A DNA stretch of 64,000 nt, taken from Virgibacillus salexigens (GTDB lineage: Bacteria > Bacillota > Bacilli > Bacillales > Amphibacillaceae). Made by a program: the position numbers and the translations under genes. Position 1 is the first letter of the stretch. Each line of letters begins with the position of its first letter. Positions 34,572 to 43,231 of the stretch are shown piece after piece. Below the pieces are notes generated by a model. That model saw nothing but the letters and a program-made list of their open reading frames with translations. It did not search any database and was not told the DNA's origin. The stretch is from the NCBI RefSeq assembly GCF_014905415.1, contig NZ_BNEO01000008.1, forward strand, positions 16,644 through 80,643. The letters run 5' to 3'.

Positions 34572-35498
34572 ATGCGTTTTTATTTCCAACAGGCTGTACG
34601 AGCCTTCATATTAATTTTATTTACGATATATATCGTTAAATTGCACTACACAGGAGATATTTTAAAACTAATTAATCCAAAATATGGAACGATCAGTATG
34701 ATTGGAGTAGTCATCTTACTTATATTGTTCGTCACTCAGCTTCATCGTGTGTTTTCTAAACACGATGAACACAAGCATAACCATGACCATGAAGACCATC
34801 ATCATGACCATGGTTATTCACCACTAAATGGGAGAAAACTCGTTTCCTATTTTATTATTGTATTGCCACTAATTACCGGATTTTTACTACCACCCAGTAC
34901 TTTAGATGCTTCCATTGCTGCCAAAAAAGGAGCAATGTTGTCAATTACGAATAACGCGATGCAAGAGCAGAATTCAGGTCAACCACAGGAAAAAGAAGAA
35001 TCAGCAGATGAGAATATGGAAAATGAACAACCGATCCACCAAAATGCACCCGATCCCAATCTCGATTCCAACACGATAAGTATGGAAAAATATGACCAAA
35101 TCGTTAATCAATTAGGGGAACAAGATTCCATTTTAATGTCAGAACAGGTTTATTCAACGTATTATGAAATGATTAACAAGGAAATGGATTCGTTTGTAGG
35201 AAAAGAAATTTCATTAAAGGGATTTGTCTATAAAGAAGATGACTTTAAAAGTAACCAACTTGTTTTGGGCAGGTTCTTAATTACTCATTGTGTAGCAGAT
35301 TCAAGTATTATTGGTTTTTTATCTTCGGTGGAAGATGCGACAGAATTAACCGAAGATACATGGGTGGAGGCAACAGGAACAATCTATATCGAAGAATATA
35401 ATGGTACACGGATGCCGGCAATAAACATTTCCGATTATCAAGTAATTGATGAACCTGAACAGCCGTATTTATATCCCATCACGATCAAATATAAATAA
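34572..35498 (+). CDS. TIGR03943/YcgQ-like membrane protein with His-rich loop
   Basis: A 308-residue protein partnered with the permease. Two N-terminal helices (residues 8-24 and 38-57) are followed by a cytosolic or outer loop HDEHKHNHDHEDHHHDHG at about 67-85, then a third helix (LVSYFIIVLPLITGFLLPP), an acidic linker, and a C-terminal beta domain of about 150 residues (FVGKEISLKGFVYKEDDF, LGRFLITHCVADSSIIGF, WVEATGTIYIEEYNG). The repeated His-Asp-Glu run should bind zinc. Together with the permease it forms a probable zinc-responsive transport pair. Confidence 0.82.
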   Translation: MRFYFQQAVRAFILILFTIYIVKLHYTGDILKLINPKYGTISMIGVVILLILFVTQLHRVFSKHDEHKHNHDHEDHHHDHGYSPLNGRKLVSYFIIVLPLITGFLLPPSTLDASIAAKKGAMLSITNNAMQEQNSGQPQEKEESADENMENEQPIHQNAPDPNLDSNTISMEKYDQIVNQLGEQDSILMSEQVYSTYYEMINKEMDSFVGKEISLKGFVYKEDDFKSNQLVLGRFLITHCVADSSIIGFLSSVEDATELTEDTWVEATGTIYIEEYNGTRMPAINISDYQVIDEPEQPYLYPITIKYK

Positions 35499-35503
35499 AT
35501 GGG

Positions 35504-35538
35504 AAGCCTCTATTCAGATTTACTGGAAGAGGCTTTTA
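35504..35538 (+). terminator. rho-independent terminator
   Basis: AAGCCTCT and AGAGGCTT pair across a 16-base loop, then TTTACC. Ends the Zur locus operon. Confidence 0.6.
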
Positions 35539-35643
35539 CCGTAAAATTAAATTAACAGCAATAAAAATATCCTTGAATTAGACTAGTCTGAAGTACATGT
35601 GGAATATGTTTAGAATGAGAATATATAGGGGGGAAAGACGCAT

Positions 35644-36303
35644 ATGAAACAGTATATTGATTTAAGTCATACAATTGAGGATGGGCTTGTAACATATAAA
35701 GGATTACCCGCACCAATTATCTGTGACTATTTAAGTAGAGAAGAATCTCGTAAGCACTATGCGCAAGGCACCGAATTCCAAATTGGCAAAATTGAAATGG
35801 TGTCAAATACGGGAACATATGTGGATGTACCATCTCATCGCTATTCCGATGGGAAAGACCTAAATGAGACAGCAATAGATAAGCTGGCAGGTTTGGATGG
35901 TGTTCTCTTCCAGATGAACCATAGTCAACAAGCAATTGATGAAACAGTATTTTATAATTTTGATTTAAAGGGAAAAGCTATATTAATTTCAACCGGCTGG
36001 GATAGATATTGGAATACAGAACAGTATTATGAGAGGCATCCCTATTTAACGGAAAACGCCGCAAAGTATTTAGTAGAACAACAAGCAGCAGTAGTGGGGA
36101 TTGATTCTGTCAATATAGATGATACTTCAGGGAATACCAGACCTGTACATACGGAGTTATTAGGTAATGAAATATTAATTGTGGAGCATCTATGCAATTT
36201 AAATAAGTTGTTGGATAAGCAGTTCTTGTTCTATGCTGTCCCCCCTAAAATAAAAGGAATTGGTACATTTCCTGTTCGTGCATTTGCCGAAGTAGTATCT
36301 TAA
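35644..36303 (+). CDS. cyclase-family (kynurenine formamidase-like) protein
   Basis: A 219-residue protein of the cyclase/KynB family: YIDLSHTIEDGLVTYKGLPAP at the start, the metal motif SNTGTYVDVPSHRY in the middle, and ILISTGWDRYW and VGIDSVNIDD later. In KynB the motif is HxGTHxDxPxH; here Asn replaces the first His and Tyr the second, leaving Asp and the last His. It probably belongs to the branch that hydrolyses other substrates or has altered metal binding. GGGGGAAAG precedes ATG. Monocistronic. Confidence 0.8.
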   Translation: MKQYIDLSHTIEDGLVTYKGLPAPIICDYLSREESRKHYAQGTEFQIGKIEMVSNTGTYVDVPSHRYSDGKDLNETAIDKLAGLDGVLFQMNHSQQAIDETVFYNFDLKGKAILISTGWDRYWNTEQYYERHPYLTENAAKYLVEQQAAVVGIDSVNIDDTSGNTRPVHTELLGNEILIVEHLCNLNKLLDKQFLFYAVPPKIKGIGTFPVRAFAEVVS

Positions 36304-36398
36304 TGAAAAATTATACAATACAAGAATAATCGTGTAAGCCAACAATGATAAAGGTTGAAGATAATTGGATTTTTCACAGATGACTTCTGGATAACAAA

Positions 36399-36513
36399 TG
36401 AAATAGGCATGACTCCAATGGAACAGCACGGTTTGTGATGATCCACTCGGGTAAACAATCGTAGTTAACCCGAGCTAGCTGAAGTCATGCCCAGAGGAGC
36501 ATGCTCTATTTCA
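36399..36513. other. nested inverted repeat, possible structured RNA or cruciform
   Basis: Three nested stems are visible: TGAAATAG (36399-36406) with CTATTTCA (36506-36513), GGCATGACT (36406-36414) with AGTCATGCC (36483-36491), and CTCGGGT (36446-36452) with ACCCGAG (36468-36474). AGCATGCT at about 36498-36505 is itself a palindrome in the bulge. No T-tract follows, so it is not an ordinary terminator. It lies in the 269-base gap between convergent genes. Confidence 0.4.
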
Positions 36514-36572
36514 GATGTAACGAATAATTCAATGATTCGAAGTTAGAGCTACTTCTGCTAGTATCCATGATA

Positions 36573-37298
36573 TTAATTGGATACTACTTTATTGCGAAAG
36601 AGTCTCACAGCACCTCGTTCTATTGGACCATCTTTTATGAGGAAATATGAAATAATGAATGCTACAATACCAAATCCTGCAACGATATGAACAAAAGCCA
36701 AATGATCAACTACAATAAATTGGATTACCTTACTGATGTCACCGAATGTAACATACGTAATTAGAAGTAAAAGTACAACGGTGCTGCCCATTAATAAGCG
36801 GAATGTTCCAAAGTATTGCCATACACTATTAATAAGAAAACCAATACCAAACAGAAAAATTCCCCACAAAATATCAACCCACAAATAGAGGAAAAAGCCT
36901 GACTCATTTACTAAATCTCCCATATGGAATAATGTGCCTGAGCTAATTCCCTGTTCAATTAAATAATTATTTAAAACGTAAAGCCCATTTAGGACAAGCG
37001 ATCCAATAAGGATAAAGATCCCCGCGTTGATAAATGCGCTGAACAAGAATTGTTTTCTTGTACCGCCAAACGAGATGATATATTTAAATCCTTTTGTGAA
37101 AATAAAAAATGGATATATAAGAAACATGCCGTAATACGGTCCAAAGCTAGCTCCTGCGTTAAATGAACCGTCTGATGAGAATAACATACCTAAAATGATA
37201 TAAAAAATAGATAATACGGCTGTAATTGTAGTTAGAATATAAAATTGGACACGTAAATCTTCAAACATGACGCGGAAAGGTCCTTTAAATGTGTTCAT
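36573..37298 (-). CDS. ABC transporter permease subunit
   Basis: A 241-residue, six-helix membrane protein encoded last in a GntR-ATPase-permease operon, overlapping the ATPase stop by 4 bases. Helices include YILTTITAVLSIFYIILGMLF, FGPYYGMFLIYPFFIF and a last FGIVAFIISYFLI. FGGTRKQFLFSAF resembles ABC-2/YtrF-like permeases. Substrate unknown; by operon type it may export an antimicrobial peptide or sense cell-wall stress. Confidence 0.8.
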   Translation of the reverse strand: MNTFKGPFRVMFEDLRVQFYILTTITAVLSIFYIILGMLFSSDGSFNAGASFGPYYGMFLIYPFFIFTKGFKYIISFGGTRKQFLFSAFINAGIFILIGSLVLNGLYVLNNYLIEQGISSGTLFHMGDLVNESGFFLYLWVDILWGIFLFGIGFLINSVWQYFGTFRLLMGSTVVLLLLITYVTFGDISKVIQFIVVDHLAFVHIVAGFGIVAFIISYFLIKDGPIERGAVRLFRNKVVSN

Positions 37299-38170
37299 TT
37301 CTTTACCGGCTCCTTTTTAGAAGTTATATTTACGAGATAATCTTGCAGTGGTGCCTTTTCAATATTAACTTTTGCTAGTTTGGCGCGAGCGATCCAATCT
37401 TCGTTATAAGGTACATCTAGCATGACATGTACTTGATTGCCTAATTTTCGTTCTTCTAAAATGGTGCTACCAGTAGTTAATTCATCTATTGCGTTTTTTG
37501 GACCGTTCAGAATAATTCCTTGCATTTTTAAAGATTCGGTTTCTTCATAACGTGTGATTGTTTGATTGTCGACAATGGCAATCATCTCACATAATGGTTC
37601 GATTTCATCAATATGATGTGATGATAAAATAATTAATCGTGGCTGCTCTTCATACGTGTCTAACAGTACATCATAAAATAGTTTTCGCATATGTGCATCA
37701 AGTCCATTTGTAGGTTCATCCATAATTGTAATTGGAGATTTGCTAGCTAAACCAATTACAATGCTTATCATTGTTTGCATTCCTTTCGAAAAATGCTTAA
37801 TCTTCTTTTTCCTTGGTAATTCAAATAAAGACACAAGCTCATCTGCTAAGGCTTGATCCCAGTTTGCACTAAAGTAAGAACCGAATCGCAGGGCATCATT
37901 TACATTCCATAGCTCTGAAAAAGGATGATTCTCTTGAATATACGTTACTTCTTTCATTGTATTATTATTGTTATAAGGTGAGATTCCATTAACACGTATT
38001 TGTCCGCCATTAGGATTTTCTTGACCTGAAAGGAGTTTCATTAATGTGGTTTTACCAGCTCCATTTCTTCCCCAAAGCCCCATTATAATTGGTTCTGTTT
38101 CATGTAAATTCACCTGCTTTAATGCTAGGGAATCCCCATATGAAAAAGTCATGTCATGAATATCAATCAT
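37295..38170 (-). CDS. ABC transporter ATP-binding protein
   Basis: A 291-residue ATPase. Walker A GLWGRNGAGKTTLMKLL, Q-loop TYIQENHP, signature HFSKGMQTMISIVIGLA (Ser-Lys-Gly variant of LSGGQ), Walker B ITIMDEPTNGLDAHMRKLFYDVL and the switch His SSHHIDEIE are intact. The C-terminal extension of about 80 residues is of the YtrB/BcrA type. Its ATG overlaps the GntR stop, so translation is coupled. Confidence 0.9.
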   Translation of the reverse strand: MIDIHDMTFSYGDSLALKQVNLHETEPIIMGLWGRNGAGKTTLMKLLSGQENPNGGQIRVNGISPYNNNNTMKEVTYIQENHPFSELWNVNDALRFGSYFSANWDQALADELVSLFELPRKKKIKHFSKGMQTMISIVIGLASKSPITIMDEPTNGLDAHMRKLFYDVLLDTYEEQPRLIILSSHHIDEIEPLCEMIAIVDNQTITRYEETESLKMQGIILNGPKNAIDELTTGSTILEERKLGNQVHVMLDVPYNEDWIARAKLAKVNIEKAPLQDYLVNITSKKEPVKK

Positions 38171-38534
38171 TGGAAGTAGCCTCCTTGATAAATTGAATAA
38201 TTTGTTCTTCTGACAAGTGAAGTCGTTTTGCTTCAGCCACTAAGGGTTTAACATATTGTTTAAAAAAGTCTTGCTGACGTTCTAAAAGTAATTGACGAAC
38301 TGCACCTTCAGCCACAAACATGCCTACACCTCGTTGTTTGTAGACTAAACCGGCATCAACGAGCATCGTCAATCCTTTTTGTGCTGTAGCCCGATTTATC
38401 TGATAAAACTTGGATAATTCTGTTGTTGAAGGAATCTGATCTCCTTCTGCTATCTCGCCATCAATGATGTCATCTGCAATCATTTCTGCGATTTGCTGAA
38501 AAATTGGTTTTGTATCATCAAAATTAGATTGCAC
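38163..38534 (-). CDS. GntR-family regulator (YtrA subfamily)
   Basis: A 123-residue repressor. GTG 38532-38534 is chosen because AAAGGAGACAGAT ends right before it. Residues 8-75 are the GntR winged helix (KPIFQQIAEMIADDIIDGEIAEGDQIPSTTELSKFYQINRATAQKGLTMLVDAGLVYKQRGVGMFV). The C-terminal part is short, as in YtrA regulators that control ABC transporter operons. Probably autoregulates through the dyad at 38585-38606. Confidence 0.9.
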   Translation of the reverse strand: MQSNFDDTKPIFQQIAEMIADDIIDGEIAEGDQIPSTTELSKFYQINRATAQKGLTMLVDAGLVYKQRGVGMFVAEGAVRQLLLERQQDFFKQYVKPLVAEAKRLHLSEEQIIQFIKEATSND

Positions 38535-38584
38535 ATCTGTCTCCTTTCTACAACAAGACATACATAAGGTTGATATGTTGATTG

Positions 38585-38633
38585 GTTGATCACTCGTGTA
38601 ATCAACTATACATTGATAATCAAATTTTGTAAA
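38585..38633 (-). promoter_or_regulatory. promoter and GntR operator of the ABC operon
   Basis: On the minus strand TTTACA (-35, 38628-38633) and TATAGT (-10, 38605-38610) are 17 bases apart, a near-consensus sigma-A promoter. A dyad GTTGAT with ATCAAC (38585-38590, 38601-38606) overlaps the -10 and start point, where a YtrA-type repressor would block transcription. Confidence 0.65.
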
Positions 38634-38669
38634 GTTCTTTCGTATATTTCCATATCTTTCTTTAGATAT

Positions 38670-38703
38670 AAAAATCCAGTAAGGTTTGGAATTCCCTTAC
38701 TGG
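38670..38703 (-). terminator. minus-strand terminator without an assigned gene
   Basis: Read leftward, CCAGTAAGG and CCTTACTGG pair around a 10-base loop and are followed by ATTTTTATA. No minus-strand gene is recognised to its right before araD, so it may end a short unannotated RNA or be a relic. Confidence 0.5.
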
Positions 38704-38992
38704 CAGCAAAAATAAATTTGATTACTGCAACGTATGGGCTCAACCGTCTTTCTGTATTCCGTAATCGAAGCACGTCATGAAATCATTATTATGTACTAAA
38801 GCAGGTGCTATCCTATAAAAAAGGAAGGGACCTGTTTGAATACCTGTCATTGCTATCTTTAGTCCCCCTTTCCCTAATGAGTACCTAAGAAAAGAAAATT
38901 CTTTACTCTAAAAATGCTATTCACCTAGGTTAAATAAGATTTTATATCTTCCATTTATCATCCAATTCAAAAAATACTAGAAAAACATATTG

Positions 38993-39051
38993 AATGTACG
39001 TACGTTTTGTATTATTATTAATTAAAACGGAAAATATATACGTACAAGTAT
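38993..39051 (+). promoter_or_regulatory. AraR-like operator boxes
   Basis: AATGTACGTACGTTT (38993-39007) and ATATACGTACAAGTAT (about 39036-39051) carry the GTACGTAC-type core of Bacillus AraR sites and lie just upstream of araD, about 40 bases apart, as in looped AraR operators. No araR gene is in the window. The gap from 38780 to 38990 shows no gene. Confidence 0.6.
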
Positions 39052-39083
39052 ATATTTGGTTTAGGAAAGGTGTTGAATTTAGG

Positions 39084-39770
39084 ATGCTTTACCAATTGAA
39101 AGAACAAGTACTTGAAGCAAACTTGGCTTTACCAAAACATAAATTGGTAACGTTTACTTGGGGTAATGTAAGCGGTTACTGCGAAGAGGAAGGAGTAATT
39201 GTAATCAAGCCAAGTGGCGTGCCATATAAAGATTTGACGGTAGAAGATCTTGTTGTTGTTGATTTAGAAGGAAACGTTGTGGAAGGGAACAAAAACCCAT
39301 CTTCGGATACACCGACGCATTTGATGCTATACAAAAGTTTCCCCAATATTGGTGGAGTTGTTCATACACATTCGCCATGGGCAACGAGTTGGGCTCAGGC
39401 TGGAAGGGATATACCAGCTTTAGGGACGACACAAGCTGATTATTTTTATGGAAGTGTTCCTTGTACGAGAAAAATGACTGATGATGAAGTAAAAGGTTCG
39501 TACGAGTTGGAAACAGGGAAGGTTATTATAGAGACATTTGAAAATAGGGATCATCTTGCTGTTCCCAGTGTTTTGGTTCATAGCCATGCGCCGTTTAATT
39601 GGGGAAAAGATCCTCAAGATGCAGTACATCAAGCAGTTGTATTAGAGGAAGTGGCAAAGATGGCTTTGCATACGTACCAAATTAATCCAGAAACGCCAGT
39701 GATGCAACAAAGTCTATTAGATAAACATTATTTAAGAAAACACGGGAAGCATGCGTACTACGGGCAATAA
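39084..39770 (+). CDS. araD: L-ribulose-5-phosphate 4-epimerase
   Basis: A 228-residue class II aldolase-fold epimerase, converting L-ribulose 5-phosphate to D-xylulose 5-phosphate. [36 protein letters not shown] (zinc His pair), TTQADYFYG and [12 protein letters not shown] (third His) are conserved. The ATG at 39084 gives the standard family length; the frame extends upstream without a good start. First gene of araD-araB-araA, with AraR-like boxes in front. Confidence 0.95.
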   Translation: MLYQLKEQVLEANLALPKHKLVTFTWGNVSGYCEEEGVIVIKPSGVPYKDLTVEDLVVVDLEGNVVEGNKNPSSDTPTHLMLYKSFPNIGGVVHTHSPWATSWAQAGRDIPALGTTQADYFYGSVPCTRKMTDDEVKGSYELETGKVIIETFENRDHLAVPSVLVHSHAPFNWGKDPQDAVHQAVVLEEVAKMALHTYQINPETPVMQQSLLDKHYLRKHGKHAYYGQ

Positions 39771-39791
39771 ACGATAAGGAGGGAGTTTCTA

Positions 39792-41474
39792 ATGAAAGAA
39801 AAATATACAATTGGTATTGATTATGGAACCGAATCAGGGCGTGCTGTATTAGTCTCTTTAAAAGATGGTAAAGAAATCGCAGACCATGTAACTTCATATC
39901 GACATGGGGTAATAGATGATAGATTACCTCAAACAGGAGAAAAACTAGGGCATGAATGGGCGCTTCAACATGCTCATGATTATATAGAAGTCATACAGAC
40001 CTCCGTTCCAGAGGTTTTACAACAATCTAATATCCACCCAGATGAAGTAGTTGGTATTGGTATTGATTTTACAGCATGCACGATTTTACCTGTTGATAAG
40101 GATGGACGCCCGCTTATGTTCGATCCAAAGTGGAAAACGGATCCCAATAGTTGGGTGAAATTATGGAAACATCACGCTGCACAAGCTAAAGCAAATAAAA
40201 TAAACGAAATAGCGGAACAACGTGGTGAAGAATTCTTACCACGGTATGGTGGAAAAATCTCATCCGAATGGATGGTTGCAAAAATATGGCAAGTTCTAGA
40301 TGAGTCTCCAGATATTTATTATGCAACCGACAAATTTGTTGAGGCAACCGATTGGGTTATTTCCCAATTATCTGGAAATCTTGTTCGAAATAGTTGCACA
40401 GTAGGATACAAAGCAATTTGGCATAAACAAGATGGTTTTCCAAGTAAAGAATACTTTAAGGCATTAGATCCACGCCTAGAAAATCTAGCAGAAACGAAAT
40501 TACGTGGAGAAATCGTTCCATTAGGGACAAATGCAGGTGGTTTAACTGAAGAGATGGCTGATGTTACAGGGCTAAATCCAGGGATTGCCGTTGCTGTAGG
40601 AAATGTGGATGCTCATGCTTCTGTTCCAGCGATGGGGGTGACATCGCCTGGGAAAATGGTAATGGCAATGGGAACCTCTATTTGCCATATGGTATTAGGT
40701 GATAAAGAGAAAGAAATAGAAGGCATGTGTGGAGTTGTAGAAGACGGAATCATACCAAATTATTATGGATATGAAGCAGGCCAGTCAGCAGTAGGAGATA
40801 TTTTTGCTTGGTTTGTTGATACATCGGTGCCAGCTTATATTAAAGAAGAAGCTGCACAAGCTGGATTAGATGTTTATCAATATTTAGAAAAAAAAGCAAC
40901 AGGATATAAACCAGGAGAAACGGGGTTATTAGCACTAGATTGGTGGAATGGAAATCGTTCTGTTCTTGTTGATACGGAACTAAGTGGTCTTCTGCTAGGT
41001 ATGACCTTACAAACAAAACCGGAAGAAGTATATCGTGCCTTATTAGAAGCCACTGCATTTGGTACAAGAATGATTGTCGATGCGTTTCATCAAAATGGTG
41101 TTTCGATTGATGAACTCTATGCATGTGGTGGGTTGCCCCGAAAAAGTAAATTGCTCATGCAAATTTACGCTGATGTTACCAACCGTGAAATTCGAATTGC
41201 TGATTCTAAACATACGCCAGCTTTAGGTGCTGCCATGTTTGGTGCTATTGCGGCAGGTTCTGAAAATGGGGGATATGATTCTGCCATTGAAGCTGCAAGA
41301 AATATGGCCCGGATAAAAGAAGAGGTTATTAAACCTATCCCTGAAAACGTATTCATTTATGACGAATTATTCCAAGAATATAAGCAGCTACATGATTACT
41401 TTGGACGCGGTACAAACAATGTAATGAAGCGGCTAAAAACGCTAAGAACATTTGAGGAAAAAGTTACTATATAG
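39792..41474 (+). CDS. araB: ribulokinase
   Basis: A 560-residue FGGY-family kinase, phosphorylating L-ribulose with [17 protein letters not shown] (phosphate 1), [38 protein letters not shown] and [20 protein letters not shown] (ATP site) fit AraB. GGAGGGAG precedes ATG 21 bases after araD. Length matches B. subtilis AraB (~560). Confidence 0.95.
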   Translation: MKEKYTIGIDYGTESGRAVLVSLKDGKEIADHVTSYRHGVIDDRLPQTGEKLGHEWALQHAHDYIEVIQTSVPEVLQQSNIHPDEVVGIGIDFTACTILPVDKDGRPLMFDPKWKTDPNSWVKLWKHHAAQAKANKINEIAEQRGEEFLPRYGGKISSEWMVAKIWQVLDESPDIYYATDKFVEATDWVISQLSGNLVRNSCTVGYKAIWHKQDGFPSKEYFKALDPRLENLAETKLRGEIVPLGTNAGGLTEEMADVTGLNPGIAVAVGNVDAHASVPAMGVTSPGKMVMAMGTSICHMVLGDKEKEIEGMCGVVEDGIIPNYYGYEAGQSAVGDIFAWFVDTSVPAYIKEEAAQAGLDVYQYLEKKATGYKPGETGLLALDWWNGNRSVLVDTELSGLLLGMTLQTKPEEVYRALLEATAFGTRMIVDAFHQNGVSIDELYACGGLPRKSKLLMQIYADVTNREIRIADSKHTPALGAAMFGAIAAGSENGGYDSAIEAARNMARIKEEVIKPIPENVFIYDELFQEYKQLHDYFGRGTNNVMKRLKTLRTFEEKVTI

Positions 41475-41495
41475 AAGATAAATGGAGGTACGAAT

Positions 41496-42983
41496 ATGAT
41501 AACAATGAAGCCCTATACTTTTTGGTTTGTAACTGGAAGTCAGCCTTTATATGGTGAAGAGACATTAAAGGAAGTAGAAGTTCATTCAAAGCGAATGGTT
41601 GAAGGTCTGAATAAAAGTGAGGAATTACCTTTTCCTATCACGTTTAAAGAGGTAGTGACGACAGCTAATAATATTCAAAATCTAGTAAGGCACGCAAATA
41701 CAGATCCTACCTGTGCAGGCGTAATTACCTGGATGCATACATTTTCACCAGCCAAAAATTGGATTGCTGGTTTAAAAGAATTGCAAGCACCACTGTTGCA
41801 TTTGCACACGCAATATAATCAAAATGTTCCATGGGATTCGATTGATATGGATTTTATGAATACGAATCAGTCGGCACATGGAGATCGCGAATATGGATTT
41901 ATGGTATCACGCTTAAATCTTTCCAGAAAAGTGGTAGTTGGTCATTGGCAGAATAAACAAGTCATTAGAAAAATTGCAAGTTGGATGCATACGGCAGTGG
42001 CAGTATCAGAAGGTTCAACTATCCGTGTTGCGCGATTTGGAGATAATATGCGAAATGTAGCAGTTACCGATGGTGATAAAATTGAAGCACAAATTAAATT
42101 CGGTTGGACCGTTGATTATTATGGAATTGGCGATCTCGTAGAAGTTATGAATGAAATTGAAGAAACAGAAGTTAATAAATTGTTTAAAGAATATCAGCAA
42201 CGGTATCAATTCCCGCAAGAAGCAGCATCCAATTCTGCTATTGGTGAGGCAATTAAGTATCAAGCGAGAATTGAGTTAGGATTAAAATCATTTCTCGAAG
42301 AAGGAAATTATAACGCATTTACAACAAATTTTGAAGATTTACATGGGATGAAACAGCTTCCTGGTCTAGCAGCACAACGATTAATGGCTGAAGGTTATGG
42401 CTTTGCGGGTGAAGGAGACTGGAGAACGGCGGCATTATTACGAATGATGAAAATCATTTCTCAAAATCAAGACACATCTTTTATGGAAGATTATACGTAT
42501 CATTTAGAGCCAGAAAATGAAATGATTTTAGGTTCGCATATGCTTGAGGTCTGTCCAACAATATCTGCTACGAAGCCTAAAGTAGTTGTTCAACCATTGG
42601 GAATGGGGGGAAAGGAAGCCCCTGCGCGCCTGGTATTTGATGGGAAAGGTGGAGATGCAATTAACGTTTCATTAGTAGAAATGGGTGGTAGATTTCGGTT
42701 AATTATTAATGAAATTAAGGCAGAGCAGCCTGAAAAACAAACACCGCATCTTCCTGTGGCAAAAGTTTTATGGAGGCCGCAGCCAACCTTAAGTGAAGCT
42801 ACAGAAGCATGGATTTACGCGGGTGGTGCTCATCATACGGTTTTATCTTTTCAGGTAACCACAGAGCAGTTATATGATTTTGCTGATATGACAAATATTG
42901 AATGTATTGTTATCGATAAGGATACCAAGCTACGAGAATTAAGAAATGAATTGAGATGGAATGAGGCTGCTTACCGCAAATAG
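41496..42983 (+). CDS. araA: L-arabinose isomerase
   Basis: A 495-residue Mn-dependent isomerase, L-arabinose to L-ribulose. FWFVTGSQPLYGEE, TWMHTFSPAKNWI, LHLHTQYN, MNTNQSAHGDREYGFM, GEGDWRTAALLR and LGSHMLEVCPTISA carry the family residues (Glu/His metal ligands). Preceded by GGAGG, 21 bases after araB. A weak hairpin (GAGG..GGG with CCC..CCTC) follows at about 43020-43051. Confidence 0.95.
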   Translation: MITMKPYTFWFVTGSQPLYGEETLKEVEVHSKRMVEGLNKSEELPFPITFKEVVTTANNIQNLVRHANTDPTCAGVITWMHTFSPAKNWIAGLKELQAPLLHLHTQYNQNVPWDSIDMDFMNTNQSAHGDREYGFMVSRLNLSRKVVVGHWQNKQVIRKIASWMHTAVAVSEGSTIRVARFGDNMRNVAVTDGDKIEAQIKFGWTVDYYGIGDLVEVMNEIEETEVNKLFKEYQQRYQFPQEAASNSAIGEAIKYQARIELGLKSFLEEGNYNAFTTNFEDLHGMKQLPGLAAQRLMAEGYGFAGEGDWRTAALLRMMKIISQNQDTSFMEDYTYHLEPENEMILGSHMLEVCPTISATKPKVVVQPLGMGGKEAPARLVFDGKGGDAINVSLVEMGGRFRLIINEIKAEQPEKQTPHLPVAKVLWRPQPTLSEATEAWIYAGGAHHTVLSFQVTTEQLYDFADMTNIECIVIDKDTKLRELRNELRWNEAAYRK

Positions 42984-43119
42984 AGTGAAAAGAAACATTG
43001 AATGTGAATAAATGATAATGAGAGGACGGGGTATTTTTATCCCACCTCTTCCTACTTACCAAACAAGTACAAGCTATCTCTAAGAATGATTAAGAAAAGA
43101 TATTAGTTTATTAGTGAAA

Positions 43120-43133
43120 TGAAAGCGGAATCA
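43120..43133 (+). promoter_or_regulatory. cre-like CcpA site upstream of araE
   Basis: TGAAAGCGGAATCA matches the cre consensus TGWAANCGNTNWCA at all but one fixed position. It is about 100 bases before the araE start, fitting glucose repression of arabinose uptake. Confidence 0.5.
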
Positions 43134-43231
43134 CAATGTGAAGTTTGTTATTAAATGGTAGGTGACAAATTTCCTTCCTTCTACATGCTTACATTGATTC
43201 ATATCATAACCGATATAAGAGGAGGAGCATC

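Noticed and set aside
38586..38780. 64-codon plus-strand frame beside the GntR promoter
   Set aside because: It runs through the promoter and terminator sequences and has no ribosome site.
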